Source of the DNA: Takakia lepidozioides
Lineage: Eukaryota; Streptophyta; Takakiopsida; Takakiales; Takakiaceae
Assembly: GCA_030704615.1 (NCBI GenBank)
Contig: CM060731.1
Location: forward strand, 12,464,001 to 12,524,000
Length of the DNA stretch: 60,000 bases
Reading direction: 5' to 3'
The position numbers and the translations under genes were made by a program. Below the pieces are notes generated by a model. The model did not search any database. It was not told where the DNA came from and saw nothing but the letters and a program-made list of their open reading frames with translations. Positions 11,193 to 22,514 of the stretch are shown here, piece after piece; position 1 is the first letter of the stretch, and each line of letters starts with the position of its first letter.

Positions 11193-12466
11193 AAGGTAAC
11201 CAAACACATCCCTGAATGGAGTGAGGACCTCATGACAATGGGGTACCAGCCCCCTTTACCTCCTCCGATTCCTGTAGTACAAGCTACCTTACTACAAATC
11301 ACTCCAAGTGATTTCCATTCCACTGTGCAAACAATGGATTCTACAGCTATGAATAGTTCAGGTGATGACAACCCTGTTTTATTGCTTGAATTATTAGCCC
11401 TGGAGGATTGGGTAGCTCTTGGAATTTGTGCAAACAGAGGTGGTATGTACCTTGAAAGACTCAAGGATTACAATGCCAAATTGGCTAAGATATTGGAACA
11501 GGATGCTAGTGAACTGTCTTACTGGGAGAAAAAAGGTGTTGTAATTGAAGAAGCACTTAGGATGGCAAACCTGGATGATGAACAGCCTGCTTCCACACAG
11601 AAATCTTCCAATGCCATGGAAAAAGATTTATTCCATCAGTGACTAACCATCCTATTCTAGGGCATATGATTCTGCCTGAAGGAGAAAAGGATGCAGTTAG
11701 GGATTTATGTGAGCAGGTTGAGCTCTCTCAAGTGGAACAAGAAAGGGCTGTTGGAGCAACACCTGGTAACCTACAGTTCGTCCCTTGGTTGCCTCCAAGG
11801 GCCGTGGAGCTTGAGGTTGCAAATAACGACCACATGATGTGGCACCCGCATGCGAACATCAATTTGATGGCTCCCATATCAATTGATATGTGGGTAAAAT
11901 GGGCCAACCTCACACCTGCAGAACGCAATAGGTGTGCAGCAAACGCAAAAGAAGGCTTCCAGAGGTTAAAAAAAGAACCACTTGCGGTCTCATGGCCTTT
12001 GAGGACCTTCTACTACAAAATGTGTGATAAGGGGGACAACATGACTTTGAGGACAAAAAATGACCTCCCGACTGGTTCAGCAAGATCTAAGAACCACAAA
12101 AGTCAGTTGTTTAACTGGCATAGGCCATACATCAGATGCAATAGTGGACAAGGTGGTGCGCCATCAGCATGCATCGGAAGTGTAGCATGGTTCGATCACA
12201 TTGTTTGGTACATGCTAAACAACCTTATGGTGTTCTTCCCTGACGATGCATTTCCTTCTATTCAAACCAAGTATTATAATTTCTTGGTGTGGATGATGAA
12301 AACAGCTAGGTCTGCTGTTCTGGCACAGGTAACCTTTCAGATGACTCGAGAGATTATCATGGAGGCTGCTTGTGAGTTTGCTGCAGATCCTGATGCTAAG
12401 GTCCTTGCCAAAATGGGTGAAGCCAAAGGTGCCAGATACAGGGGGCTGCTATTTCATGAGCCATGA
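11193..12466 (+). CDS. Uncharacterised protein, truncated at its 3' end
   Basis: A plus-strand coding stretch in two frames. Frame one (11193-about 11620) follows an acceptor-like ATAACAG and reads KVTKHIPEWSEDLMTMG onward. The frame changes by one base at an A-run near 11617-11622, and frame two carries on as VTNHPILGHMILPEGEKDAV to 12466. Together about 420 residues. It is rich in Trp, His and Met (DHMMWHPHANINLMAPISID, WVKWANLTPAERNRCAANAK), without signal peptide or clear membrane segment. I recognise no domain. The last codons (FHEP then TGA) are made by the CATGAGCC repeat at the left end of the Mutator-like element, so the natural C-terminus is lost or lies elsewhere. It could be a host gene or an old mobile-element gene. 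Confidence 0.45.
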
Positions 12467-12525
12467 GCCATGAGCCATGAGCGGCATGAGCCATGAGCCA
12501 TGAGCGGCATGAGCCATGAGCAGAG
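12455..12525 (+). repeat. CATGAGC(C/GG) short tandem repeat at left end of the element
   Basis: About nine copies of a 7-bp unit CATGAGC, alternating with CATGAGCGG, form the left terminus; a further CATGAGCAG lies at 12546. The same units in reverse complement (CCGCTCATG, GGCTCATG) cluster at 22515-22735. These are the best candidates for degenerate terminal inverted repeats or transposase-binding ends. Confidence 0.6.
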
Positions 12526-12933
12526 TTGTAAGTGTGGAAAAAAACATGAGCAGCACTATTTTCCGGAAATGAGTGTCCGCGGGAATAGGGTTTAGGGTGC
12601 CACGGTCATAGGGGGAGAAGGACCTCCCGATGAAGGAGGTTCGGCAATGTTATTTAGAATTATATATTGAAAGGCAATGTTTCGCGAATGGAAGGGTGGT
12701 ACTGCTTTGTACAATGGGGGCCCATTTCAGCCTACCAGCCACTTGCAAAATCCACCCACACTCCCAATCCCAAACGAAATGAGCAATGACGCATTCTCGG
12801 AACGATGGACACAGAATAGAATAAAAAGAGGGCACAATGAGGTTTTTATTGATCCACATGAATTGCATTTGAAGCACGTCTACTGTGCTGATTGTGCAAT
12901 CAAATCTTTAGCCCTGTGCCTACTGAATACAAG

Positions 12934-15791
12934 TCACATTGTCAATGGGACTTCGACTGCTCTCAGAACTAGCTCATGAGTCATGGGGCTCCTCCAGGTA
13001 AAGTCGATTGCAGCCGTTGTATCGCCCCTAGTGATGTTCACCACAATGTCCTGCCCTTCAATCATACCACCATCGAATATGGAAATCTTCACGTTTTCGT
13101 CGTCCACACCAATGCAAATGTCCCCATACAATGGAGAAGAGGAGCGCACTCCTTCAGGAGAATAGGTCTCTCCGATGGAGTCCACCCACGTCCAGTGGCA
13201 GCAGTTCCACCGCAACAGCATAGCAGTGCGCCTTCTTCTGCATGGGTGACCGTCGTAGCTGGGAAAATCGGAATCGAGGATGCGCAGGAGCCACGGACTC
13301 CTCAGACCAAGATCGTCACCCCGCTCGAAGGCGTAGTGGCCTAGGATATACTCAAAAGCCACCAATGTTCCCACAATCGAACCAGTATCTTCTCTGTAAT
13401 CTGTGTACCAGATAACAATGTCTCCCGATGTGGCCGAATACATTGCATAATCGATGCCTCCAAATGGGCAGTCCTCCCGGTTCCGGAAGCACGGCATCCT
13501 TGCAAAGGAGGACCTGAGGACGACTTGGATGCCGATGACAATGACCTTGCGGACAGCTACGAAGCCCTTAGATTTTGGAAATGTTGCGAAGCGGAAGAGC
13601 AGTCCGGCCTCCAATAATGGAGCATCTAGGTCCCACGTACCCACCGACGGAGGTGGATGAACCCATACATCTTTCTCATCAACAAGTTATAGTTTGAGAT
13701 CTGCCACCGAAGTCCATCCCCCCGGATGGAAATTCGGCGCCGCATTTACATCGAAGAGGGGATGGACTTCGTCGTGTCCAGTGGCTATCGGCCCACCTGG
13801 CAGTGACTGCCCATAGTTTGCATGGCAGGGTAGGAAACTGAAACGGCTATATTCATGCAGCAGCCAATCTTCATCGGTCCAGGATCCTGTAGGGGGGGAA
13901 TTTAAATGTGCCCTGGAGTGTTTGTGAGGAATTGCAGCGTTAGCTTGAACTTTTTCCAGCCACCGCGTTGCTCCTCCTCCATCCGGGAGCTTCACAAGCT
14001 TTGACTTGTATTTGGTTCTGGACTTGACACCGGCTTCCTTCAAGTGCTCAGTCAATGACTGCAACGTTTTCACCTGCCCCTCACTTTCCATGAAGAAGCA
14101 TTTGGCATGGGCCAAATCCAGCTTGATGTTTGACTGCCAACAAAAACATGCAGAAGCGTTACATTCGATTCATGTGGAAAGATTACTGGAAATTGGGGAA
14201 GGATGAGCAGAGGGAAATCGGAGGACGACTTACTTCGTATATCACCTCCACCATTCCATCCATAGTGAGACGATACCATGTCCGGTCTGTTTTTGCAACG
14301 GCTTTCTGAATGAGCTTGGGCTCCAGCATTTCCGCAAACATCTGCGGATCAGTGAGACCAGTTTTCCTCACCCTGTACAGCATATGTGCCATGTGGGTAT
14401 GCACGTACGCATTCTTAGTGACCCTGCAAGGCACACTCTCCAGTTCAGTACACGGAAGCACGGAAACAAACCAGATTGGAAACCGAAATGCGGCACCGCA
14501 TTTCGAACGTGCTAGGGAGGGTATGAGTATCTTACGAGTTGAGGTCCGCCATGGCATTCTTGAGCAGGGAAGAGTCTGCCGCCTTCACCTTGAGGATGAC
14601 ACACTCCACCATGTAATGCCAGCCAATGTGCTTGGCATGGTTCTGCTTGATGTACTCCCACCAGGCAAGAAGTCGGTGATTCCCGTCCCACACAAAGAAC
14701 ATTTTACCCGACATATGGCCAAAGTCTGGATCACCCTTCAGCGTCGCCTCGAATTCGTGGTTGTGAGTGTGCCAGTGGGTATCCCACGTTGACAATTCAT
14801 CGGCAGTGGGTCCACGAGTTTCGCCATCCTCATTCTCAATGGAAACGTAAAACGCTGCCGATCCCAGACGGTACCCTTCTCGAAATGCGAACTTGAGCTT
14901 ATCTACATCTCCGGGAAGGGCCTGCCTGACGATGGGAAGGGAGACCATGCGACAGAGTGGGATTCGAAGAGTCCGCTGGAATACCCTGCTGCCCAAAACT
15001 CTGCCAATGCTACTGTGTGTCTCCTCCAACATTTTATCCGCTGCACTTTTGAAATCCTCCGGAGACATGTCTGTAGGTGCCGGTAGTGGCTGAGCAGCTG
15101 GAGCATCCTCAACTGGAGCTGCACTCTGGGGCCTGTCTGCGGGCAATTCTGCCATTGCAGAGGCCTCCTCCGGGCCTGCTTGCTCATTGGTGGTGAGGTC
15201 TTGCTGCGAACGTTGAGCGGCAGCACCCTCCTCCGGTACCAAATCGACAGAAACGGTCGATCCCATCGCCTTCGCTGCAGCAGAGTCGGCCCCAACATCT
15301 GCAGGCGGGAAATCCTCCAGGAACTGAGCTTCAGCTCGTGGAAGCGGTTTTGCGGGAGATTGTTCGGTCGTCGCCCTGATTGCCTTCTGCTTCCTCATCC
15401 TTGCAGGTGAAGGTGTCTGCTGCAATTGAATCTGTCTTTTACCAGGCTGCTTCATTCGCGTTGGTGGGGGTGAAGCGGCCTGAGCCGGTTCAGAAACCAG
15501 TAGAGGGACGGGCTGCTTCTTCTTCGACTTTGCTGGAGAAGGGCCCGACCCCTGCTGGCGATTCTCCATGACCAAAGAACGCGAGTCGATCTCTGGGGCT
15601 TTGAACTTGCCCTTCGAAGCCGCGTCTTTGAAACGCACAGGGCTAGGCCCGGCAGGAATACCCGCGCTCAGGGATCGGGTGGGTGTACGTGCTGCAGTTA
15701 GCTCCTCGGACTCTTCCTGCGGCTCTTCGGATTCCTGCGATCCCTCCAGCACGTCCACCTTTCCTGTTAGGCATGCAAACATGTTCTGCAT
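12934..15791 (-). CDS. ParB/sulfiredoxin-like domain protein of the Mutator-like element (one in-frame stop)
   Basis: Three exons fit in phase: 15791-14536, 14423-14234 and 14133-12934, with donors GTAAGA and GTAAGT and acceptors TTGCAG and TTGGCAG. The model has 881 codon positions with one internal TAA at 13687-13689; the same frame stays open for 250 more residues. Residues 1 to about 250 are acidic, Pro/Ala/Gln-rich and probably disordered, with SPAKSKKKQ and SPARMRKQK basic patches. A folded part follows. FREGYRLGSAAFYVSI, then VWDGNHRLLAWWEYI (Asp369-Gly-Asn-His-Arg373), then an Ala/Leu/Asn helix AADSSLLKNAMADLN, resemble the ParB N-terminal (ParB/Srx) fold with its GxxR signature. The C-terminal 250 residues are unrecognised. 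The gene is divergent from the transposase, with the palindrome array at its 5' side. Fold assignment is by motif only. Confidence 0.6.
14483..14506. promoter_or_regulatory. Isolated palindrome copy in intron 1 of the ParB-like gene
   Basis: A 24-bp copy of the array palindrome (CCGAAATGCGG, centre CA, CCGCATTTCGA) lies alone in the intron 14424-14535, about 1.9 kb from the array. A more degenerate copy at 13727-13750 lies inside exon 3. These could be extra binding sites for a protein that recognises the array. Confidence 0.6.
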
Positions 15792-16406
15792 TCAAGTCTC
15801 CTAGCATTCAGTCTAAGAATTACAGAAGCAAAATGGGGGGTTCGGTGCTCGATCAGCTGCGCGCAGCAGGATCGCATGGAGCTCTCACTGGTGGCTGGGT
15901 TGCCTGAGTGGCCTGCTGCTCGGAGATGGCAATCTCCTCCTGTAGACGCATCTGCTTCCTCCCCTTCGGCATCGGCCTACGTCCGAAGTATAATTTTCGG
16001 AGCTTGCGACGAGGTCTCCTGTATGGTGCACGAACTCCCCCCTCTCAGGTTTGAGCATAAGAAGAACAGAGACAGGGAAAAGGGGCAAAGAGTGCAGATG
16101 GAAAGGGCGCGAGAGGGGTGACTGAGGAGACACGACAAAAGTAGATGAAACGGCGGTGATGCACCACTTGGGTTCGAAAGGGTTGGACGAAAGTGTCTCC
16201 TCGTGGACTTTGCGTCATTACAAAATTCGAATCGTTCAGGGTACGCCTGCCGTCCGAAAAACAAACATCATTATCCAACGGTCAGGCTGCGCCGCCTCAT
16301 GCCACTTCAGTCAGATAGAGTGCAGACATGTGCTGCAATTCCGTTGCTCCACGTGTTCACATTTCAAGGCATTTCCGTCCCAGCATCTGATGAGTTGGAG
16401 TGAAAA

Positions 16407-17909
16407 TGCGAATGCGGCGCCGCATTTCCGTTAAGTACCATCACGAAGCTACACATCCGTACTTGTTGGAAGAAAAATGCGGCACCGCATTTCCGTTCCA
16501 CCTTCACATACCTTAGTTGTTGAACGGAAATACGGTGCCGCATTTCCGTCCCACAGCTCCATGTATGAGATACAAAAGGGAAATGCGGCGCCGCATTTCC
16601 GTTCAGGAATGTCGAAAGGTGCGATTCGGACGGAAATGCGGCACACCATTTCAGTTCCCGTGGTTCATGATTTTCAATCTGAATCGAAATACGGTACCGC
16701 ATTTCCGTTCCCCCTTCACATACCTTAGTTGATGAACGGAAATGCTGTTGCACATTTCCGTTCGGGAAAGTATAGAGGTCTCACCTGAACAGAAATGCGG
16801 TGCCGCATTTCCTGTCTGGAAAGTTTGAAGGTCTCACATGGATGGAAATGCGGCACCACATTTCCGTCCCACAGCTCCAGGCCTCGTATACAAAACGGAA
16901 ATGCGGCGCCGCATTTCCGTTCGAGAATGTCGGAAGGTGCGACTCGGACGGAAATGCGGAGCCGCATTTCTGTTCCCGTTGTTCACGATTTTCAGTCAGA
17001 ACGGAAATGCGGTACCGCATTTCCGTTCTGTAGAGTATTAAGGTCTGACCCTGGCGGAAATGCGGTGCCGCATTTTCGTTCCACAGCTCCATGCCTCACA
17101 TACAAAACGGTAATGCGGCGCCGCATTTCCGTTTTGGAATGTCGGAAGGTGCGACTCCGACGGAAATACGGTACCGCATTTCAGTTCCGATGTTTCACGA
17201 TTTTTCATCAGAACGGAAATGCGGTGCCGCATTTGCGTTCTGGAATGTTGGGAGGTGCGACTCGGATAGAAATGCGCTGCCGCATTTCAGTTCCGATGGT
17301 TCATGATTTTCAGTCAGAACGGAAATGCGGCACCGCATTTCCGTTCTGGATAGTATGAATGTCTCAACCGGTCGGAATTGCACTCGGCTCCATGCATCAG
17401 ATACAAAATGGAAATGCGGCGCCACATTTCCGTTCTGGAATGTCGGAAAGTGCGACTCGGATGGAAATGCGGTGCGGCATTTCTGTTCCCGTTGTTCATA
17501 ATTCTCAATCAAAACGGAAATGCGGTACCGCATTTCCGTTCTGGAGAGTGTTAAGGTCTCACCCGGGCGGATATGCGGTGCCGCATTTCCGTTCTGGAAT
17601 GTCGGAAAGTGCGACTCGGACGGAAATGCGGTGCCGCATTTCTGTTCCCTTTGTTCATGATTCTCAATCAGAACGGAAATGCGGTACCGCATTTCCGTTC
17701 CACCTTCACATACCGTGCTTGCTGGATGGAAATGCGTTACCGCATTTCCGTACCACCTTCACATACCGTGCTTGCTGGATGGAAATGCGTCACCGCATTT
17801 CCGTTCTGGAGAGTATAAAGGTTTCCCCCGGACGGAAACTCGGTGCCGCATTTCCGTCGCTCTGGTGCATGACCAAGATGCAATACGGAAATGCGGCGCC
17901 GTATTTCCG
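16407..17909. repeat. Array of 28 palindromes at 53-bp spacing
   Basis: Each unit holds a 24-bp near-perfect palindrome: half CGGAAATGCGG, variable centre YR, half CCGCATTTCCG. Starts fall at 16407; at 16472 and every 53 bp to 17320 (17 copies); a damaged left half at 17373; and at 17409 and every 53 bp to 17886 (10 copies). The two breaks in phase are a 12-bp gain after copy 1 and a 17-bp loss in the damaged copy. The ~29-bp spacers fall into about five classes (CACAGCTCC, GGAATGTCGG, GTTCAYGATT, CCTTCACATACC, AGTATNAAGGTCT types) reused in similar order, so the array grew by multi-unit duplication. 53 bp is close to five helical turns. It sits between the divergent genes and resembles an operator or partition-type binding array. 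Confidence 0.95.
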
Positions 17910-18228
17910 TCCACCAGCAATCGAAAGAATCACTCGGGACGGGAAATTTGGAACGTGAATGGGTTGCATTGTTCCGAAACAACACAATTGCGGCCAGTCT
18001 TGATGAGCACAACTTGGTTGTCTGACCGTTTTAACTAATAGTACTGGCACTTGTCAGTGCGAACGTTCCTGTCTGCACCGAGAATACTGCTGGATCCACC
18101 CTCAGGAGAAACTGTCAGGAGATGTTATTTCGTCGCCGAATCGGCCATCATTGTCATACTTACTGGCTATGGAATCACACCTCCCACCTTCATGCATGTA
18201 GCTTGAAACAAATACTTTCCACTTCAAT

Positions 18229-21200
18229 GTGCGACTTCCAATCGTCGATGGACTCCGCATGGTGCCTGTGAGCTTGGTCTGTCGCTATATACTGAACCTC
18301 GCACTTGCCAACTTCGTGCGGTGTTCGATGGCTCCGAATTCCTACGCTATAGTTTGTTGTCCTCCGCAACTTGGGAGAGCCTGGATCCCAAACGAGGGAG
18401 GACTTTGCAGAGTGACTGAAACTTACCTTTGTTCCAAATTCAAGCTCAAACCGGGCACAGTTTATTTGGAAGAAGAAAGGAAGGATGTTCCTGGACAGGT
18501 TGACGAGACCATTGTCGTGCTAGGTAACGACGGAGGTTGCGGAATCGAATGGCACGTACCCCCATCAGACACCATCCTGTACCGAGCTGTGGGAATGCCC
18601 ATTCCCTTTCCGAATCAGTCGCTGCCCACACCATCCACAAAGGAGTCCCGAAACCGACAGGCGGCCACTGCCAACAGAGAGGTATGCAATGATAATCATT
18701 CCCGACCTGGACCGTCAAGACCCTCCATAGCTTCTCGTGTGGACGTATTCGACATTTCCGACGAGGAAGATGATTGCATTGAGGTACCTATGTCCTCCAC
18801 ACGTCGTTCAAATCCGGCATGGACGTCTCTGTAGGTGCTACGCATGTGCCCTCGAGCATAACTCCAAACCGGTCCATTGTGCAGCTCCTACGACAACATC
18901 ACCTCGATGGTTCTCGCTCCGAGCTGGCTGCTCTCGACTATGCCAAATTCCCAGTCAGAAAGGTAACGTTTTCGCCTCCCAAAGTCGATGGCAATGTCAT
19001 CTTCGAGTTTCCACCTGTTTCTTTGTCAAACAAAGCCTCGGGATGTTAACAGACATGGATCGAAAGCATGACGGACACCCCTGGTGTGTGACGAAGACCA
19101 GTAGCACGAAAATTGCTGATGGTGTTCGTGTACGATATGTCCTCTGTGCGGGGAAGCTAAGGTGCCTCAATCCCACCTGCTTCCACTTTCTCTCCAAAGG
19201 AGGGCGGAGAACGAGACGGATTGGACTGGCACAACGCATCATCCATTCATTGTCTCCAGCCAAGCTCCTGCGGGTTCTTTCAAGTGTGCACATTGCAAAG
19301 AACCCCCGACGTGCATGTCCATGTGCAGAGCCAAACAATATTACGTAATCCATTTGCTCCCGGACTTGACTAGAGCTTGCATACACGTTGGGGTCCACTA
19401 CAACCCCTTGGCGAGAGGCAACATGCGTGAGGCTGTGCAGGAAGCACACGACATCATAAAAGAGGAGGTGAAATTGAGTCCCGGAGCCAGACCAAAGCAG
19501 ATTCAGCTGAAGGCAGCCCACAAGATTGCTCTTGGCAAAATCATGTCTGAAGATGGTTCCGACCGAGAGCCCTTGACCGAAGACGAGATGCGTGACCTCT
19601 TGGAGTCCGTCTCGCACGTTTGTAGTCCGAATGTGCGGAATCACATCGTATCTTGCAAGCAGGAGTTCGGCAGGGGGTCGGACATGTATTCAATCCTGGA
19701 GGTGAAACGAATGACTGGATATGACTACATCCAAGGTAGCAGGTTTCCAGGTCAAGGCAGCGAATCCGATCGTTGTTACATTTTCAAAATGTCGACGTGT
19801 GGGCCTGGGAGTGGAGTCGACTTGGTCACTCGCATGACAACTGGAAACTTGTCGAAATGCTTGGGTGATGTTTGATCACATCAAGAGAATTACAAAACCA
19901 TCAGTGGGTGACTATGGGTGCGCATGTTTATGACTATCACTCCAAGAGGCTCATGACGATTGCAATCTGCGAGATGAAAGGGGAGGACACACAGTCCGAG
20001 ATGCATCTGTGGGAGGGCATAAACGAGCAGATAGCAAGGGCGGGATTGCCAGAGCCCAATTTCAGGGGATTCATGGCAGACAACGCTCAGGCCAACTGGG
20101 CAGCGGTGCGGCGTGTGTACGGTGAGGACCCCAATGTTCCAATGGAGGGGAAAGAGAGATCCTGTGGATTCCATTGGATGCAGAGTCTATCCCACTACAC
20201 TACCAAATTTGTTGCTAGCTCATTCCAGGCTGAACACCGTGTCCTTTGTACGGCGTGGAAGGATGCACCCACATTTGATGACGCGGAGGTAAAGTTTGCT
20301 ATCATCGAGGCTTGGTGGAACACGTCAGGTGCAGTGGAGACAACCAATCTGGGAGCATTGCACAGCTGGTTGGGGTGGTGGCATTTTCGGTATCGACAGT
20401 TCGGACAGTACATGCGGGAGGTAGGCTGCTGTCATTTTCGTTCATTTGTCTTTCTGTTACGGACATTTCGATTGGTCCCTCACCATTGTTTGTGTCCTTT
20501 AGGAGCGGTGCTTGGATTCCGACACGGACATGCCGAACACGAATATGGCAGAATCGGTCCACTCCTCCTGGCGAGCGTCTTTGCCGCACATCTGGTGGAC
20601 GTAGTGACGGCCACAACGGAGGACATCGACAGAGCAATCATGCAGCAAGCCACGTACTACAAGTTCCTGAGCGGCAAACAATGGGGCTTTGGGCCGGACA
20701 GGGAGGAATTGTTGGTACGAACAGCTTCGAGGTCCAAGAATCCACTGAAATGGGCGATTGCGAGAGAAGATCAAAGGGACGCCTCTGCACCGCAAAGGTG
20801 AACACCTAGAGGGGGACGTCCGGACTCGCCCTGTGAGGCGGAGGATTGAAGAGGAACCCGGGTGCGAAGAGGATTTCTGGAGATCCGACAGGAACATTCG
20901 GACAGCACCTCGAGGTCCCGTCATGTTGCCGCACAATGTGTCTTCCAGCAGTGGAAGCCCAAGAAATTCCAGATCGCCGTCGCCTTCAACCGGGATTTCG
21001 TGCGAGAAATTCCCACCGCTCCCTTGCCCCAGATTCCGCCCGCTGTTATGCAGTATGGCCAAGCCATTGTGGAGACGACTGTGTCTGCATCACAGTGGAG
21101 AATTGCTCGCACAAAGCCGTCGTTTCGAGGAAGGTGTTCCGCAATTCGTGTGGATACACGGCAACGTTGTTTAGAGATGATAAGGAGGAATCCAGATGGG

Positions 21201-21926
21201 GCTGTCCCTGCTCCTACTTTTACAGAAAGATTTGTCCATGCAAAGTTTGCGGAGACGACAACCACCCAGTTCTGGTTCTGCAGGCACGACATTATGACTT
21301 GCGTGTATGGAAAGCCCAAGTACGGCATACAAACAATGCCAGAGGCTCCCCCGGTGTGGCCGGTGGAACCAGGCTGCGATCTGAGTCAGGTTGAGGCCGA
21401 CGCCCTTACCGCCGCAGGATTTCGGATGGTGCAGCGCACTGACGTCCCCAGACAACCATTTCCGCTTCCACAGCCTCCACCACCGACCCCTGTGAGAGCA
21501 AGAATAATGGGACACGACAGCTCTAAGCATCCTACACACCGTTGGGGGAAACCGAAGAGGCGGCGACCTCCCTCAAAAGTGAACGAGACAAGGATGGGGA
21601 ATGCACTTCGGATGAACTGTACAATCCAGAGCTCGACAGAAGTGCCCCCACCAGGATTCGGGCGTGTGTATTAGATGGCCACGGCAGGCTCAGCTGTTCG
21701 CAATGAGGTGTACACCATCACCATTTCAGAATTACCCACCTGCAATTGCACCGACTTCCAGATCATGGCGAACAAGGGGGCATCATACTGCCCTTGCAAG
21801 CATTTGTACTACGTGTACCTAAAGAGACTCCGTTGTAATTCCACAACTCATCACTTCATACATGCACCGGGGTTGAGCCCCCAGGAGGTTCACACTCTTC
21901 TGAATATGGATCCAGGGGACCAGTGA
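18229..21926 (+). pseudogene. Mutator-like transposase with SWIM zinc finger (frameshifted)
   Basis: Transposase that cuts and joins element ends. The parts appear in order but in shifting frames. An N-terminal segment ends in the acidic DVFDISDEEDDCIEV (to ~18790). A Cys-rich module follows (MDRKHDGHPWCVTK, LCAGKLRCLNPTCFHF, 19045-19200), then FKCAHCKEPPTCMSMC (~19280). The DDE core has a first Asp in GAHVYD (~19930), a second in GFMADNAQANW (~20070), CGFHW (~20163), and a Glu in NTNMAES (~20545). A GT-AG intron (about 20420-20502) precedes that Glu. The SWIM motif CNC...CPCKH lies at 21741-21802, ending at the TGA at 21924-21926. At least five one- or two-base frame changes (near 19035, 19205, 19858, 19890, 20600) break the frame. 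The family is Mutator-like, of a type I associate with bryophytes and charophytes. The start codon is uncertain. Confidence 0.8.
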
Positions 21927-22177
21927 GCTTGGCTTGCGGTCCCGATACAATGGTACGCCCATCCTTTTCGGATAGTAGAACTGTACTGCTGCCAGTACCT
22001 CAGACTCTGGCCACAGAAAGGTCCGACATATGTCTTGCCTACCAGTAACCTGTTTTGCTCGAACTAAGATATTACTATATCGTTCACTTGTTTCCACGTG
22101 CATGTATTTTTGTATGTTGGAGGGTTCATGTTTTTCTGCTTTCCGAAAAACTTGCTTTCCTCATTCGACCTCTGACA

Positions 22178-22201
22178 AGGAAATGCGGCGCCGCATTTCC
22201 A
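22178..22201. promoter_or_regulatory. Isolated palindrome copy near the right end
   Basis: AGGAAATGCGG, centre CG, CCGCATTTCCA: a nearly perfect copy of the array motif ~4.3 kb from the array and ~540 bp inside the right end. A half-copy follows near 22272 (CTAATGCGGC) and another near 22650 (GCCGCATTTCC). Their presence at the flank supports one transposon unit and suggests recognition of the end by the same protein as the array. Confidence 0.65.
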
Positions 22202-22514
22202 AGTATCGTCGTAGGTACTGGTAGAGGCGGGCCTTCGCCAACACCAAACCGCTCCGAAATTTCGCACGTGCGAACCCTAATGCGGCACTTATTTCCCAGT
22301 TCAGTTGCAAACCTTTCCCGCCGAATACCCGAAGAAGACAGAATTGTGAAGTACTGTAGACTCTATGGTGCAGACTCCATTGGTTCAATCGCGGCAAAAG
22401 GGTCAGCTTCATTCCAATGTTAAGGCATGTAAAACCGCGGAATACTCTATACAGGCCAGTATGCGACGTCCTTTTGCAGTGGTATACTGGATTTCCCGTT
22501 GCACGGTCACTTAT

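Noticed and set aside
16407-17909. CRISPR-like array
   Set aside because: The repeat is an internal palindrome in a eukaryotic transposon, spacers recur in classes rather than being unique, and there are no cas genes.
16364-17958. Several open frames of 60-200 codons on both strands rich in GNAAPHFR or EMRRRIS
   Set aside because: They are translations of the 53-bp palindrome array, open because the unit lacks stops in some frames.
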